A stretch of 64,000 bases of DNA from Lewinella sp039816955 (GTDB lineage: Bacteria > Bacteroidota > Bacteroidia > Chitinophagales > Saprospiraceae). The DNA lies in assembly GCA_039816955.1 (NCBI GenBank), contig JBCBWU010000004.1:10986-74985 (forward strand). The letters are read 5' to 3'. The stretch's first letter is position 1. Each line of letters opens with the position of its first letter. The notes beneath the pieces are model-generated. The model ran no database searches and was not told where the DNA came from. It worked only from the letters and a program-made list of their open reading frames with translations. The position numbers and the translations under genes were made by a program. This document shows, one piece after another, positions 12,401 to 22,900 of this stretch.

Positions 12401-13898
12401 CTTGAAAAACCTTGAACTCCTTAATCTTTCTTTCGGGATGCTGAATCACATCGCTTAACAGCACCAGGTACTCGTTCATCCAATATTCAATCGTTTCTGG
12501 CTTGAACAATTGGGCATCGTAAACGCAATTGATCTCGTAAGCATTTTTAAAGCTGCGCAGATAGAATTCAATCTCAAAATTGGCGGCGTTCGACAGCTCT
12601 CCTTGTCGCGGTGAAAAATCACGGATCTCCCCTAAGGGTGCCTCAGCAAAATCGATCAGGTTGAAGAAAATGGAAGAGATGGGAAAATCGCGAGAATTCC
12701 TGGGATAATCCAGCTGATCAAGTATCAGTTCAAAGGGATAAGCCTGGTATTGTAGCCCCGCGAGGATGGTATTATTGACTGCCTGCAGCAATTGAAAATA
12801 GGAATGATCAAGCTGAATCTTGGTTCTCAACATCAAGGTATTCAGGAAAAAGCCGATCAAATCCTGAACTTGATCTTCATCGCGATTGGCGACGGGTGTA
12901 CCCACAATAAGATCCGTTTCTCCGGTAATGCGATGGATCAGCAACGTGAAGGACGAAACGCAAAAAGCAAAGAAGCTGACGCTATACGTTTTGAGAAGTT
13001 GTTCGATACCGCTTTTGGCCTCAGCATTCAGATAAAAACGATAGAACCCTCCTCCCCCTGAGGAAGAAACTAAATCGGTTCGGTGGTAGTCCTGTGGCAG
13101 CCTGAGGTACGCTCGGGGTGACGCTAATTGCTCCGTCCAATATTGCTGATGTGCTGCGTAAGCCCCACCGGTTAGTTTTTGACTTTGCCAGAGGGCGAAG
13201 TCCTTGTACTGGATCGATAACTTAGGCAACTGCACCGATTGTTCCGCTTGCAGAGCGGCGTAGATAGCCAGCAAATCTCTGGTGAAAATCTGCTTAGACC
13301 AACCATCAGCAATAATATGGTGCAAACTGTAAACCAAGGCAAAACGCCCTGGCTCTTCGATGATACGAACATTAAAAAGCGGCCAGTACTGTAGATCGAA
13401 CAAGTGCGTATATACCTCCCTTTCAACGGTAGTGAGTTCTTCCGTAGTCACCGCTGGCAGCTTGAAGGCAACATCATTCAAGACCTTTTGTCGGGGCTCA
13501 CCTTCGTGCTCGACAAAAACCGTACGCAATATTTCGTGCCGTTCAATGAGTTGATTTACTGATGCCTCAAATAGTTCTAGATCTAAACTAGTACGTAGAA
13601 AATCCTTACCGGTAACGTTTCTGGCGTTAGAAGTACCCTCTAACTGATCAAGCAGCCAGAGTCGCTGCTGTGATGGAGACAAGTCATAATCCGCCTGCAT
13701 AGGTGCGCTCTCGATATTGGCAGTGACTGACTTCTCCCCGTATTTTCTTAAATAATCTAGTAAGGACTGTTTGTTGGCTCTCATCTCGGCCACCAAATCC
13801 GGGTCTAGGCTGTCTCCACTAAAGGAAACAACGAGTTCATCCCCATCAGCCGACAAGCGGATGTTTGCCCGTAATAGCTTATCGATCAGATCTTTCAT
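3468..13898 (-). CDS. P5: terminal NRPS, docking-C-A-T-C-A-T-C-A-T-TE
   Basis: This 3476-aa protein holds the last three elongation modules plus the release domain. It has an N-terminal TubC-type docking domain (1-55); C 70-490 (HHIIADGWS); A 530-1015; T about 1062 (LGGNS); C 1110-1530 (HHIVSDGWS); A 1570-2065; T about 2113; C 2165-2590 with the variant HHIAFDAWS; A 2620-3105; T about 3152 (IGGDS); and TE 3210-3470. The TE triad is GYSFG (Ser3284), Asp in ILDAN and His in GTHQSM. Pocket codes read by hand on GrsA numbering: A1 DAMHVGGITK (not recognised), A2 DVWHLSLIDK (exact Ser code), A3 DAEHIGEVTK (acidic pocket, perhaps a basic residue; weak). No E domain is present. It starts 4 bp after P4 and should receive the hydroxyacyl chain from P4's ACP through the docking domain. 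The TE presumably hydrolyses or macrocyclises the product. Confidence 0.95.
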   Translation of the reverse strand: MKDLIDKLLRANIRLSADGDELVVSFSGDSLDPDLVAEMRANKQSLLDYLRKYGEKSVTANIESAPMQADYDLSPSQQRLWLLDQLEGTSNARNVTGKDFLRTSLDLELFEASVNQLIERHEILRTVFVEHEGEPRQKVLNDVAFKLPAVTTEELTTVEREVYTHLFDLQYWPLFNVRIIEEPGRFALVYSLHHIIADGWSKQIFTRDLLAIYAALQAEQSVQLPKLSIQYKDFALWQSQKLTGGAYAAHQQYWTEQLASPRAYLRLPQDYHRTDLVSSSGGGGFYRFYLNAEAKSGIEQLLKTYSVSFFAFCVSSFTLLIHRITGETDLIVGTPVANRDEDQVQDLIGFFLNTLMLRTKIQLDHSYFQLLQAVNNTILAGLQYQAYPFELILDQLDYPRNSRDFPISSIFFNLIDFAEAPLGEIRDFSPRQGELSNAANFEIEFYLRSFKNAYEINCVYDAQLFKPETIEYWMNEYLVLLSDVIQHPERKIKEFKVFQVPKLAKRTMAQPNWPFTPFAATEIEQSIPARFRKAMAIDPDQIAIRQGAQEVTYQELGQHTDAVAHTLMSQSRSDGARIGLLLEHGIDAVVGMLAALKAEQVYVPLDPAFPLTRLKFILKDSNCQALLVSEKYDQVARQIVEDLGISLIPISHELAEVEPLDPSTLPHGEAYVLYTSGSTGQPKGVVQSHRNVLHFIRVYTNNLHLSTADHLSLLPKYTFDASVMDVFGALLNGATLDVYDVEAQGLYSLDSWIQERGITVLHCVPTVYRAFLGKDKISGLDRVRLVVLGGEAVNKFDFELFKEHFGSHALFINGYGPTESTITTQNFLSFADEIYARNIPIGVPVADTEVEIVDEHGDPLGVYGVGEIVHQSEFLALRYLNRPEETAKAFRPDTERSKVRRYFSGDLGRLLPDGTLEFVGRRDKQTKIRGRRIELSEIEYQIRHLFRLEQVVVAVKPIGGTEYIVAYLTKAVGLEEQQLKYELKFCLPEYMIPQVFIFLDEFPYTPSGKVSRRSLPEPTVDHLAKADYKAPTNPIEAAIVKIWEKVLGASQIGVKDDFFALGGNSLKVLKVQNAYHQVFGVEIKIRDLFSQNTPKEQALLIGQAEERRFSQIPKIEERADYPLSAGQTRLWLLSQMEEEGSAYTMPFVFEMPVDYDIPALQKAMDALVARHESLRTVFRQDAQGEIRQFIHPATEKYIEIEYRDLREREEPRLLLQDFVTEDAFRPFDLAEGPLLRLQVFHLAERSSVIYFNMHHIVSDGWSMNILQRDLSALYVHFSQKAPLALPDLNIQYKDYVDWLNQQLLTDQYRRHKTYWQERLAGVLPVLDLPASKTRPRLKTNNGNAVRAYIKPTALRSANAFIEENGGSLFILLASLWNLLFFRYTGNKDILLGTPVFGRNHSDLNDQIGFFVNTMVLRIPVDPTDSFQTYYTKVKDLVLTDFEHQNYPFSNLVEDLAVKGNPGRSILFDIFLSLKAFDERVRTTSTRPDNKEGISELGKCTAKFDLEILHEETEGYLRCDFIHNRDVYEQAFIERLFQHFEELFTSVVTSFQKVPLTEIPYVPGVEQKKVLADFNDTATAYPANKTILDYILDQVHQRPDKVAVSFENKTLTYRELDEKSSQLAHSLRSQYGLEKGNLIGVKLYRSERMVISLLGILKAGGAYVPIDPEYPKQRIDFIQEDSQCRLIIDEEVLQKMNVVNMSFPDTNWQVLPNDLAYVIYTSGTTGKPKGVKNNHGGLLNRLLWAQDYFQLDAQEDVLLQKTTFCFDVSVWEFFWPLMVGARLVVARPGGEMDVEYLHTLMASQGVTSVHFVPSMLEAFLVGVQETAPACLRRVLCSGEALQLHQAQKFQQYSQSAVKLHNLYGPTEAAIDVTCFDVMHDELETATVIPIGKPVSNTQIYILDGAGNPCGVGIPGELFIGGAQVAQGYLNRSKLTQERFLPDPFAGTTEAKMYRTGDTARWQTDGNIEYLGRKDFQVKVRGFRIELGEIEHALLSLDLGIKQVAVAVKAKNGLDHLVAYLVSGSATIDNGEIRSQLRAVLPAYMVPSFYLNLETLPLNANGKLDRAQLPGIDSQVNLPREIIPPVNRVERVLMENWQILLGLEQISVTDNFFDLGGNSLMVIRLCTALKEALQKNVKVKDVFSHPILRDLANHCISLPEIASTLDLSKSSAKRLLLSHAQERLWFIDQLGGSAQYHIPYILEITGALNLAALDQALRRLLQRHEILRTTYHEDEGEGIQKVISEAAFSLEIRALAAKALEEELRTIISKPFDLELDFMLRSSLFKIGEDQYVLAIVVHHIAFDAWSLSILVSELRALYREYDEGLKSELPPLAIQYADYSKWERQALQGGQLARQLSYWETKLDNIHTLKLPTDYTRPAVNTTVCKRVVFELNAELQDKLQLLAKQNGATLFMLLLAIFKVLLYRYTNSTDICVGTAIANRGHKKIEPLIGFFVNNLALRTALSPKDSFLTALQAVTQTTLAAYDEQAAPFELVVKRTIGQRDRSRSPLFQTMFLLQNAALLPSVELGNTQIAIRSHDIIRSEYDLTLAAYELNDRLAFNVDYCVDLFSEERMQRLATHYQNLVEALIADPTQKISHLRLIPETEKRQIVQQFNPGQELDCEFHNIKDWFENQVLSNPQAVALELGDDTMSYAELNASANQLAHCLLDSGVTTGSIIPLCTNKSFDMVVAILGIIKAGAAYLPIDVEFPAKRAAFIVGEAAAPLILTHRKYAQKFNGVGTRIYELESLSVSGYSDQNPAIQIAPKELLYVIYTSGTTGQPKGVMVEHQSVTHLIAALSEKYAIRSTERIFQFSNYSFDASVEQMFLALLNSATLILYPAENPEVKLKIADIVQQHKVSHFHATPSFLETIVDFSAFKNLNRVIAGGEVCSPDLAKRVAPYADFYNEYGPTETTVTSIVHQYSSSTADSPSLPIGRPIANTHLWVLSDSQNVQPVGVEGELYIGGKGVARGYLNRPDLTTEKFVENPFVVGEKMYRTGDLVRWRSDGKLEFIGRRDRQVKIRGYRIELTAIESHLREIPEIKDVIVTTKKTGAGHQNLIVFWIKKSPIEVATIKQNLSAYLPAYMVPQQYVEVDQFPMNSNGKTDFKALLAMDVRAEITADFPSTQLTEQLTRIWQDLLQTQHIGLRDNFFEIGGDSILSIKMLSQVKALGYEIALGDLFAFQTIADLAQKIEGGSVPVANAANTSVTQKEVVFIPGLGGSPLALYALGGLLTANDPLLRVHYLTDPRFENGAAEKQLSIKELAALYVAVLKERIASQTVILIGYSFGAYVGYEMSKLLAASEIKLDAFIILDANAPHQNTFDLFEQDDTYTDKVFSSLKALAAINEIPFSFEREDFLNKDEATILQLIQDRMSSQLDMSFDVEKLLAVYTRNGEATLAWEDDQKYPLITKTLLLKTQKDLEQLSLEKQAIYQLHDYGWGALIDGEFEATFVDGTHQSMLKSPHVDELYSIITKETNG

Positions 13899-13902
13899 CT
13901 TC

Positions 13903-16900
13903 TTACAGCCGGATTTGATTGGTATTGTTCTCCTCTTTGTCCGTCGGAGAGATATCGTTAATCCTCAGCGCCAGTTCTATCTCCGTAGCAAGTAGGCGAA
14001 TGGTGCTTTTATCAAATAATTCCTTCAAGCCAATTTCCAAGTCAAAAGCCGCATTGATCTTTTTTAAGATTGAAATCGCCTTGAGGGAATCTCCACCCAA
14101 CTCAAAGAAAGAATCGTTTACGCCCACCTGCTGGTAACCAAAGAAGGCTTGCCAGATATCCTGTATCTTCTCTTCCACTTCGGTCTGTGGTTCTTCGTAG
14201 GGTGTACTTAAATCGAGTCTATTCAAGTCCAAAAGCAGTACGGATTCTTCCTCTACTTGTTCTACGGCCTTGTCTATAGTATTTTCCCGGGCAAAGGCAA
14301 TCATAGCCTCCAGGCTCCGAATGGATACCACCAATTGAGGAACGTCTTGTTGTAGAGCCTCTACAAGAATCTGTAGACCTTGCTCATTGGTCATACCCAC
14401 TTTAATGTGCGTCTTGGCACTTTCAGTGTTGAAGCGTTCAATATTCTTGATGGCCATACCCTGCTCTTTCCACACATCCCACAGTATGCTCACCATTTTT
14501 GTTGTTCCGGTCTGCGCCTGCGCAAAATGATTTTGAAACAGATTGGCAGCAACGTAGCCCACCTGGCCATAGGGCGCTACAATAGTGGCCAAGGAAGAGC
14601 AATTGACAAAGAAGCTTGGCCAATAATCCACGGTGGACTTAAAGAGGTTTACTGTGCCACTTACTTTGGGCAAGAAGATTTCTTCACAATCCTCTACGAT
14701 TCTGTCCTTGATGAAACCTGCGTAATCAGCGACACCTGCGGCGTGGATCACCCCATCAATTGAGGTTTGACCGAGTTGCTGCAAAGCCTTTGCAATCTCT
14801 TCTGATAAAGAAACCGAGTCAGCTAGGTTATTTTGAACAAACACTGCGGAGGAGTGCGGTAAGCCTGACGACGGCGAAGACCTGCCCACCAGGATCAAAT
14901 GAGCATCATAAACACTACTGAGATACTCGCTAAAGGCTTGCCCCATTCCACCACTAGCACCGGTGATCAGGTAGACGCCTCCCCGCTGTAACGCCAACTC
15001 CTCTTCCTTCGGAACGGCAGGTATCCTAGCAAAAGAAGGTACCCACGTTCGCCTACCGCGAACACCGATCACCTCCTCCACGCCAACACAGCTGATCTGT
15101 TCATAGACCCGCTGTACCAGCGACAAATCATTTTGCAAATCAGTCAAGGCAAAATCAATGCAGAGGGTATTTACCTCATCGTATTCCTTGGGAATGACCT
15201 TTAAAGCTCCCAGCGCGGTCGCTTTTTCGGGCTGAAGATGCTCCGTCCCCAGAATACTGAAAATGCCGTTGGAGATAAATACAATGTCCAGCTGAACTGC
15301 ACCTTTTTCAGCCAGTAGGCGCATACAATTCAGAATTGTGTAATAGCCCCGGTTCTGCGCTTCTTGGAGCAAGTGTGCGGGTGCTACCTGTTGTTCCATC
15401 CCCACCGTCCAACTACAGATCAACCGGCCTTTTTCTTGCATTAGATCTTCGCCAAGAAAGGCAAAGACTTGTCGGAGTTCCGCTATATTGATCGGATCGG
15501 CTACAAGCGCTTGCTTACCAGATGGATGCTGTAGTTCATCCCAGTGTAGATAGATGATCCAAGTATTATCCTCATCCAGGAGTGAAACTAACTCCTTGGA
15601 AAACTCATCCTGCCCAGCCAATACAATGGTCCAGGCTGCCTGTGTATCAGTAGGCACCGGTCGGGCTTGCTTCCACTGTGGTTCGTAGATCCAATTCTCG
15701 TATCGATCACTGATCGCAGGGGTGCCAGTAGCCCAACCACCAGCCTTTAGTTTAGCCTGTAGATCGACTCTGGCAGGAAGCTGATATTTATCAAAACAAT
15801 AGGTGGGTGCAGTAATCTTCCTTAGCTCTTCCGCCTGATAGAACCCTTCCCAATCTACGTTTAGCCCCAGACTCCACAACCTTCCTACTGTTTTGAGCAG
15901 AAAAGCATCATCATCTTCCTCTTTTTGATGGCTTTGAAGAGAAGAAAAGACCAGATGCTCCGTAGGAACAAAGAGAGAATGTTCGCGCAGAAAATTCGTC
16001 AAAATCTTGCCTGGCCCTATTTCAATGAAGACAAAGCTTCCTTTTTCAAAAGTAGTCTTCAAGGCAGTGGCGTAATGAATGGTACTGTTGAGGTGTCTGG
16101 CCCAATAGCCTGGGTTCGTCATTAATTCTGGCGTGACCTCTTCCCCAGTCACCCCGGAAATCATGGGAATCGTGGGCTGACTGAAGGTTACTCCGCTAAT
16201 GGCATCCAGATACTCCTCCACCAAATGATCCATCATATAGGAATGGAAAGCGTGCTCTACTTTTAGTGCTCTAAAAGTGATTTGCCTTTCTTCCAACTGG
16301 TTAGCAAAATCATCAATATCCTTTGGCCGACCAGACAATACAGCGGTATTCTCTGTATTGATAAGGGCCACAGAAATTTTATCCGTGAGCAAATCTTCTA
16401 CCTCATCAAGTGGGCATTCAATCATGATCATCTTACCAGGCTCCACTTTCTTTACCAGCTCCGCTCTGGACAGTAGCATCAACAGTCCGTCTTCGAAGGA
16501 GAATACACCACTCAGGCAGGCCGCAACGTATTCTCCCAAACTGTGCCCAACGAGCAAATCAGGTTGTAGTCCCCAACTCATTAAAAGACGGGCTACAGCA
16601 TACTCGACGATGAATAGCAAGACGTGTGCATTGCCCGTTTGGTGAATCAGATCGACGGATGGGGCATCTTTAAGGGTATAGCCGATGATCGGTGCGTAAT
16701 CCTTTCCCGTTTTTTCTTTCAGATAGGCCAGTCCCTGGTCCACATAATCCCGAAAGACAGGCTCGTGGCCGTACAGATCATGCGCCATCTGGTAATGCTG
16801 ACCACCTTGGCCCTGTAGTAAAAATGCCAGCCGTGTACCTTTCTTGATGGTCGGCGCAATGGCGCTCTTGCCAAGCAGTAACTGGTCTTGCACCTCATCT

Positions 16901-19900
16901 TGGCCGCGGAAGACCAAGAAATTTCTCTTGCCAAACGAAGTCCTGCCACTGTTTAGAGTATAGACCGCATCAGCAATCTGTTCCGCTGCAATTTGTGCAA
17001 AGAAGGTCGCTAACTTATGTTCAAAAGCAGTGACGGCCTTTCCTGACTTAGCTGAATAAGTCAGGAACTGGTAGCGCCGCTTACTTTCAGAAAACGGCAC
17101 TTCTGGTGGTTCTTCCAATACTACGTGAGCATTGGTTCCACCGATCCCAAAACTACTTACCCCAGCTCTTCTTGGTGTAGCGGCGGGCAATTCCCATTTT
17201 CTCAATTCTTTATCAACTGAGAAGGGGCCATTAGCAAAATTCAGATTCGGGTTGGAGGTTTGGAAATGAAGTGTTTGCGGTAGCCAGGCTGTCTTCACCG
17301 CTAAGGCAGCTTTCATAAATCCAGCTATACCGGCGGCAGTATCCAGGTGTCCAACATTGGACTTAACCGAACCAATAGCACACTGGTGATCGGTATCATG
17401 TTGAAAGACCTGATTAAGCGCTTCAATTTCAATCGCATCACCTAATTTGGTCCCAGTACCGTGCGCTTCAATGTAGGAAATAGAGCTGGTTGGTATTTGT
17501 GCTTGGCGGTAAGCCTTCTCCAGGCACTCTACCTGCCCTTGATAGCTGGGAGCACTGAAACCTACTTTCCGATTACCATCATTATTGGTTGCCGATGACC
17601 GAATCACGGCGTAGATATTATCTCGGTCTTGAATGGCTTTTTCTAGTGGTTTCAGTAGTACAACGCCTGCACCTTCACCAGATATGGTACCCGCTGAATT
17701 AGCATCAAAGGGGCGGCAACTTCCATCCGGAGAGAAGATCATGTCTTGCTGATAGAAATAACCCATATTGGCATTGCTATCAATCTTCACTCCTCCAGCT
17801 AGCGCAACGGAACTTTCCCCAGACAAAATACTCTGGCAAGCCATGTGCACAGACACCAACGAACTTGAGCAAGCCGTATTGATAAGGTAGCTGGGCCCCT
17901 TTAAATCAAGGGCGTAAGAAACCAGTGTACCCGCAAAATTGCGATCGGAGATTTGGCTAACCCGAAATGGGGTTACCTCATCACTGGTATTGGTCGCTGC
18001 GTGAATTCTCCAATTTAAATTGTCACTGGCGGCTAAGAACAGCCCCACTGCTTGGGGTAATTTTGCGAGGGTATAGCCAGCGTCTTCAATGCAGGTCCAA
18101 ACTTGCTGGTGTAACATCCTGGTCTGCGGGTCCATTAACATCGCTTCGTCCTTGGTATAGCCAAAGAAGTGGTAGTCAAATTGCTCGGCGGAATCAACTA
18201 TGGATTGGGCTTTGACAAAGGCCGGGTTGTTAATGCGCTCTAGATCAACGCCGAGCTCCTTTAGTTCCTGCTCCGTGTAATGGCGAATCAACTCATTCCC
18301 TTCCAGCAGGTTTTTCCAAAAGGCTTGCAAGTCTTCTGATTTGGGAAATTGCCCTGCCATGCCAATCACTGCAATATCGCCCTGGGGGAGCTGTATTGTG
18401 GAAGAAGACGCTGGGTCCAGCGTGGCTATCAGGTCCTGATCAGTTGAGGCTGTGATATGCTGTACCGCCTCGTAAATATTCGAGTACTGAAACAGCGTAA
18501 CCGCAGATAGATCTAAGTTGAATTTTTCGTTGACTAGATTGAGTATTCTGATGAGTTGGATGGAGTTAGCCCCCAGGTCGAAGAAATTGTCGTGAATTCC
18601 GATTTCTTCTTCCGCTATGCTTAAACAATCCGCTACTATTTGAGCCAACTCAAGTTCTAGCACATTAGAAGACGGAATTCTGGCGCCCGGAGCCACTACA
18701 CGTTCAGCAATATCCGGTAGCTGTGCCTTGTCTACCTTCCCATTTGGCGTAACGGGGATGGCCGGAATTTGCGACAACACATCGGGAATCATGTAAGCGG
18801 GAAGCACATTACTCATATTCGCTTTAACGATAGACGTATCAAGCACTTCCTCCGCCACCAAGTAGGCCACCAGCAGTTTATCCTTCCCGCGTTGACGCAC
18901 GAGCACCACCGCTTGTTGAATATTTGGCTCTCCAACTAGCGCCTGTTCTACCTCCTTAGGCTCTATTCGATATCCCCTGAGTTTTATTTGATCGTCGATA
19001 CGGCCAAGGAACTCCAGATTACCATCGGGTAACCAACGGACCAAATCCCCCGTCCGGTAAAGCCGCTGGCCTGCGGCGAAAGGATGGGGAATGAAGCTTG
19101 TTGCGGTTTGTTCTACTTGGTTGAGGTATCCTCTCGCCAGTCCTGGGCCTCCCACGTATAGCTCACCGGGTACACCAATTGGTTGTAGCTCTAGATGATC
19201 AGAAAGAACATAGGCTTCCGCATGCTTAATTGCGGTACCAATCGGAACTTTGTCCACCATATCGCCATGGAAAACCGTAGCGCAGATACTCGTTTCCGTG
19301 GGACCGTAAGCGTTGTAATATTTCCCAGCTCTCGCGAAAGCCTTCGCTTGCGCCAGCGGTGCCCGATCTCCAGCCGTAATTAAGGTTTTAAGCCCTTTTA
19401 GTTCAGGCACCGGAAGTATCTCGACAAATACTGGCGGTAGGGTGGCCCAACTAATCTCGTTATCCTGGATAAAATTCAGAAAATGCCTGATCGAGTATTT
19501 ACTTTGCTCTTCGATTATACAAAGCGTAGCGCCTCCCAATAAGGAGATCAACATTTCCCAGATGGAAGCGTCAAAAGACTGATTTGCGAACTGTAGGCAG
19601 TTATCTACAGGACTTACGCCAAACTTTTCAATCTGCGTAACTATGGTGTTGACAATTCCTCGATGTTCGATGGCTACCCCTTTTGGTTGCCCGGTCGTTC
19701 CAGAAGTATAGATGACGTAGGCCAGCTGACCTTCAGTTGTTTCCACGGCAGGTGAGTGCAATGCATATTGTTCCTGCTGCTCAATAAACTCCTGTACGAG
19801 CAAGTCGTCAACCAGCCCGACACAGTGGCTATCCTTCGTCATAAACAGTAGGCGCTGCTCTGGTAGATTTGGGTCCAACGGTAGATAGGCTCCACCCGCT

Positions 19901-22900
19901 TTTAGAATAGCCAGGAAAGAAATGACCAACCATTCATTGCGTTCCATTTTCACCGCAATCACATCTTCCACCCCAATCTCATACTTCGCTAGTAGGAAGT
20001 GTGCCAGTTGGCTAGATAGGTGATCTAAATCCTGAAATGTAAGACGCTTACCGCCAACTACAACAGCCGTTTCATCCAGGCTTTGACGCACCTGTGCAGC
20101 AAACAGGCTAGTTATCGTTTCACCAAAATGTGTAGCGGAATCAGGCCGATCGATCGTAGGTGTTGCCATGGATCGATCAAGCTCGGTCAGGAAGGGCACC
20201 TGAGTCAGTTTGGATGCTGGCTCCTGAGCGACAAACTCAATAAAGTTTTCAAAATGAGCCACCAATTGTTCTATTAGAAGTGGATCATAGATATCAGAAT
20301 TGTATTCCAAATCAAGTCTGATCTCCTCTTCCCTTTGCATAAAGGAGAAGGTCATGTCAAATTGACTTTCCCTTCTTCGCACATCAGCTAAAGGCTTGAC
20401 CTCTAATCCCTGAAATTGCCCCTGCTGCCGCAAGCCTGTATTCTGTTGGTTTTGCAGTACCACCAATATATCGAAGAGTGGGCTACGCGCACTGTCCCGT
20501 GCTGGATTGAGTTGATCTACTAAGGCATCGAAGGAAAAGTCTTGGTTTGCGTAAGCGACAAGCAGTTCTTGCCTCAAGATTTGGAGTAAGTCCTCAAAGC
20601 TATCGCCTTCCTCAAAGCGAGACCGAATAGCCAGTGTATTAAGATAAGGCCCGACCTGCTGCTCCAAATCTGGGTGATTTCTCCCTGCTATGGGTACGCC
20701 CAGGGTAATATCGCGCTGATTCGTGTAGCGATAGAATAGTCCATTAAGGCCCGCTAACAGTACATTGAACAGGGTAACCTGATATCGCTGAACGAGTACA
20801 TTAGCAGCACGCCTAAAAGGCGCAGAAAAATGGTAAGATTTCGTTATCCCCCGATAAGTTTTCACTGCCGGGCGAGTGGTAAAACTTGGCAGATTCAAAG
20901 GTACTGGAGCCGTAGCAAATTGCGCTAGCCAAAACGCTTCCTGCTGCTGCAAACGAGCCTGCTGTTCGGCACTTTGCCCCCAGGCCACGTAGTCCTTGTA
21001 CTGAATGGCCAATGGCTCTTTCTGGAGTAGAATCCCGCTGGCGAAATTGTTGTAAAACTCCAATAACTCTCCAGCCAATATTTCCAAGGACCAGCCGTCA
21101 CAAATGATGTGGTGTAGGGTGATAACCAGAATTGCCCGTTCACCAGTTGGCTGTAGCAGCGTTGCTCTTAAAAGAGGAGCTTGATCTAAGGCAAAAACAA
21201 AATCTGAAGCAGATCGCGCTTTCTCTTTGAGCTCATCCTCCTCAATTCCGGCTTGCTGACCAGTTAATCTATTCAGGGAAAAGCTTACAGCAGGTACAAC
21301 AGATTGCCTAACCGCGCCTGATGCGTCTACGGCAAAGTGAGTGCGAAGAATTTCGTGTCGCGCAACAATAGCTTGAAAAGAATACTCTAAAGCACTGATA
21401 TTCAATCGACCACGCAGTTCTAGATTAATGCTAACATTGAAGGCCTTACTAGCACCAGCAAATTGGCTCAACACCCATATTCGGCGCTGAATAGCGGACA
21501 GTGGATAACTATCGGCAATCGGTTGTTTTGAGATAGGCGTCTGCTGATTTTCAGAAAGGCGGTTAGCTATGCCTTGCACCGTTGGATTATCAAAAACCTC
21601 TTTGATGCCAATATCATAACCAAGTTGGGTCTTAATCCGGTTAATGATCTGTACCACCTTCAGGCTATGCCCTCCAAGATCAAAGAAGTTATCGCGCACA
21701 CCCACTGGGCTCACCTTCAAAACTTTCTGCCAAATTGCGGCAATTTGCTTTTCGACCTCCGATTCAGGCGCTACAAAAGTAGTTACCGAACGCTCCTGGT
21801 CTTCTAGACCTGGCAGCACGGTATCGTCTACCTTCCCATGCCTATTCAAGGGCATTTGGTCGAGGACTTCAATGAGCTCCGGCTGTAAGTATTCTGGTAA
21901 TCTGGATTGAAGGAAGGTAGCAAGCTCCGTTTTATCGACTGCAAGACTACTGGTCAGGTACGCAAGGATTCCATTGCCAGTCTGGCTTTGAACAAATCGG
22001 ATAAACGCGTGCTCCACCCCACGGAATTGCCAGAGCTGTTGAGCTATTTCCCTTTGCTCCACATAGTACCCACGAATTTTGTTCTGCTCATGGCGATATC
22101 CCAAGAACTCCAACTCGCCGTCAGGTAACCACCGCACGTTCAATCCCGTTCTTAACATCAAACCCGAGTTTCGGAACGGATTACGGTAGTAATCGTCGTT
22201 TGATCGTGTGGAGCTATCAAGGCTTGTTTCAGCTATTACTGGTCCAGCGAGATACAGCTCTCCGGGCCGACCAAGGGGTAGCATCATTTGATTTGCGTCC
22301 AATACGTAGCAGTTAGCTAAAGCCATTGACTTTGCTGCTCCCGACAACTTAGAAGAACCAGCTACGATGGTAGTGTACGCCCCACACATGCTACTTTTAG
22401 GCGTGCCTATTAGTTGAATAAGTTGAACCTGTGCATTTTGAACACTCCACAATTTCGCCACGGCGGGATTGCCTTCTCCATCGCCAACAAATAAGTACCT
22501 CAGTGAATTGACAGCACTGGCAGATTTAGCAAAACGATCGAAAGAGGAGGACGACTGGAAGAGGGTGGTAATGCCCTTTTCATTAACAAATTCACCAAGC
22601 AGTGCTCCATCCTCCGTCACCACACTCGGAACGATATTCAGTGTGCCGCCATTTAAAAGACAGGTGAATATTTCCACTACAGAGAAGGCAAAATCAAGGG
22701 AATGCGCATAAGCCCAGGAATCATTAGATGATAAGTTGAAGTCGTGACTGTAGCACGCGGCCATTGCCTCTACGCTCTGGTGGGTGCCACTAAAAACCTG
22801 TGGATGCCCTGCCTTGGTAAGATCGTAAATGAGATACGCTAAATCAGATGACTGGATATTCACATCAGGCGCTGAGGATGCACCGTTATCTTTGACATTG

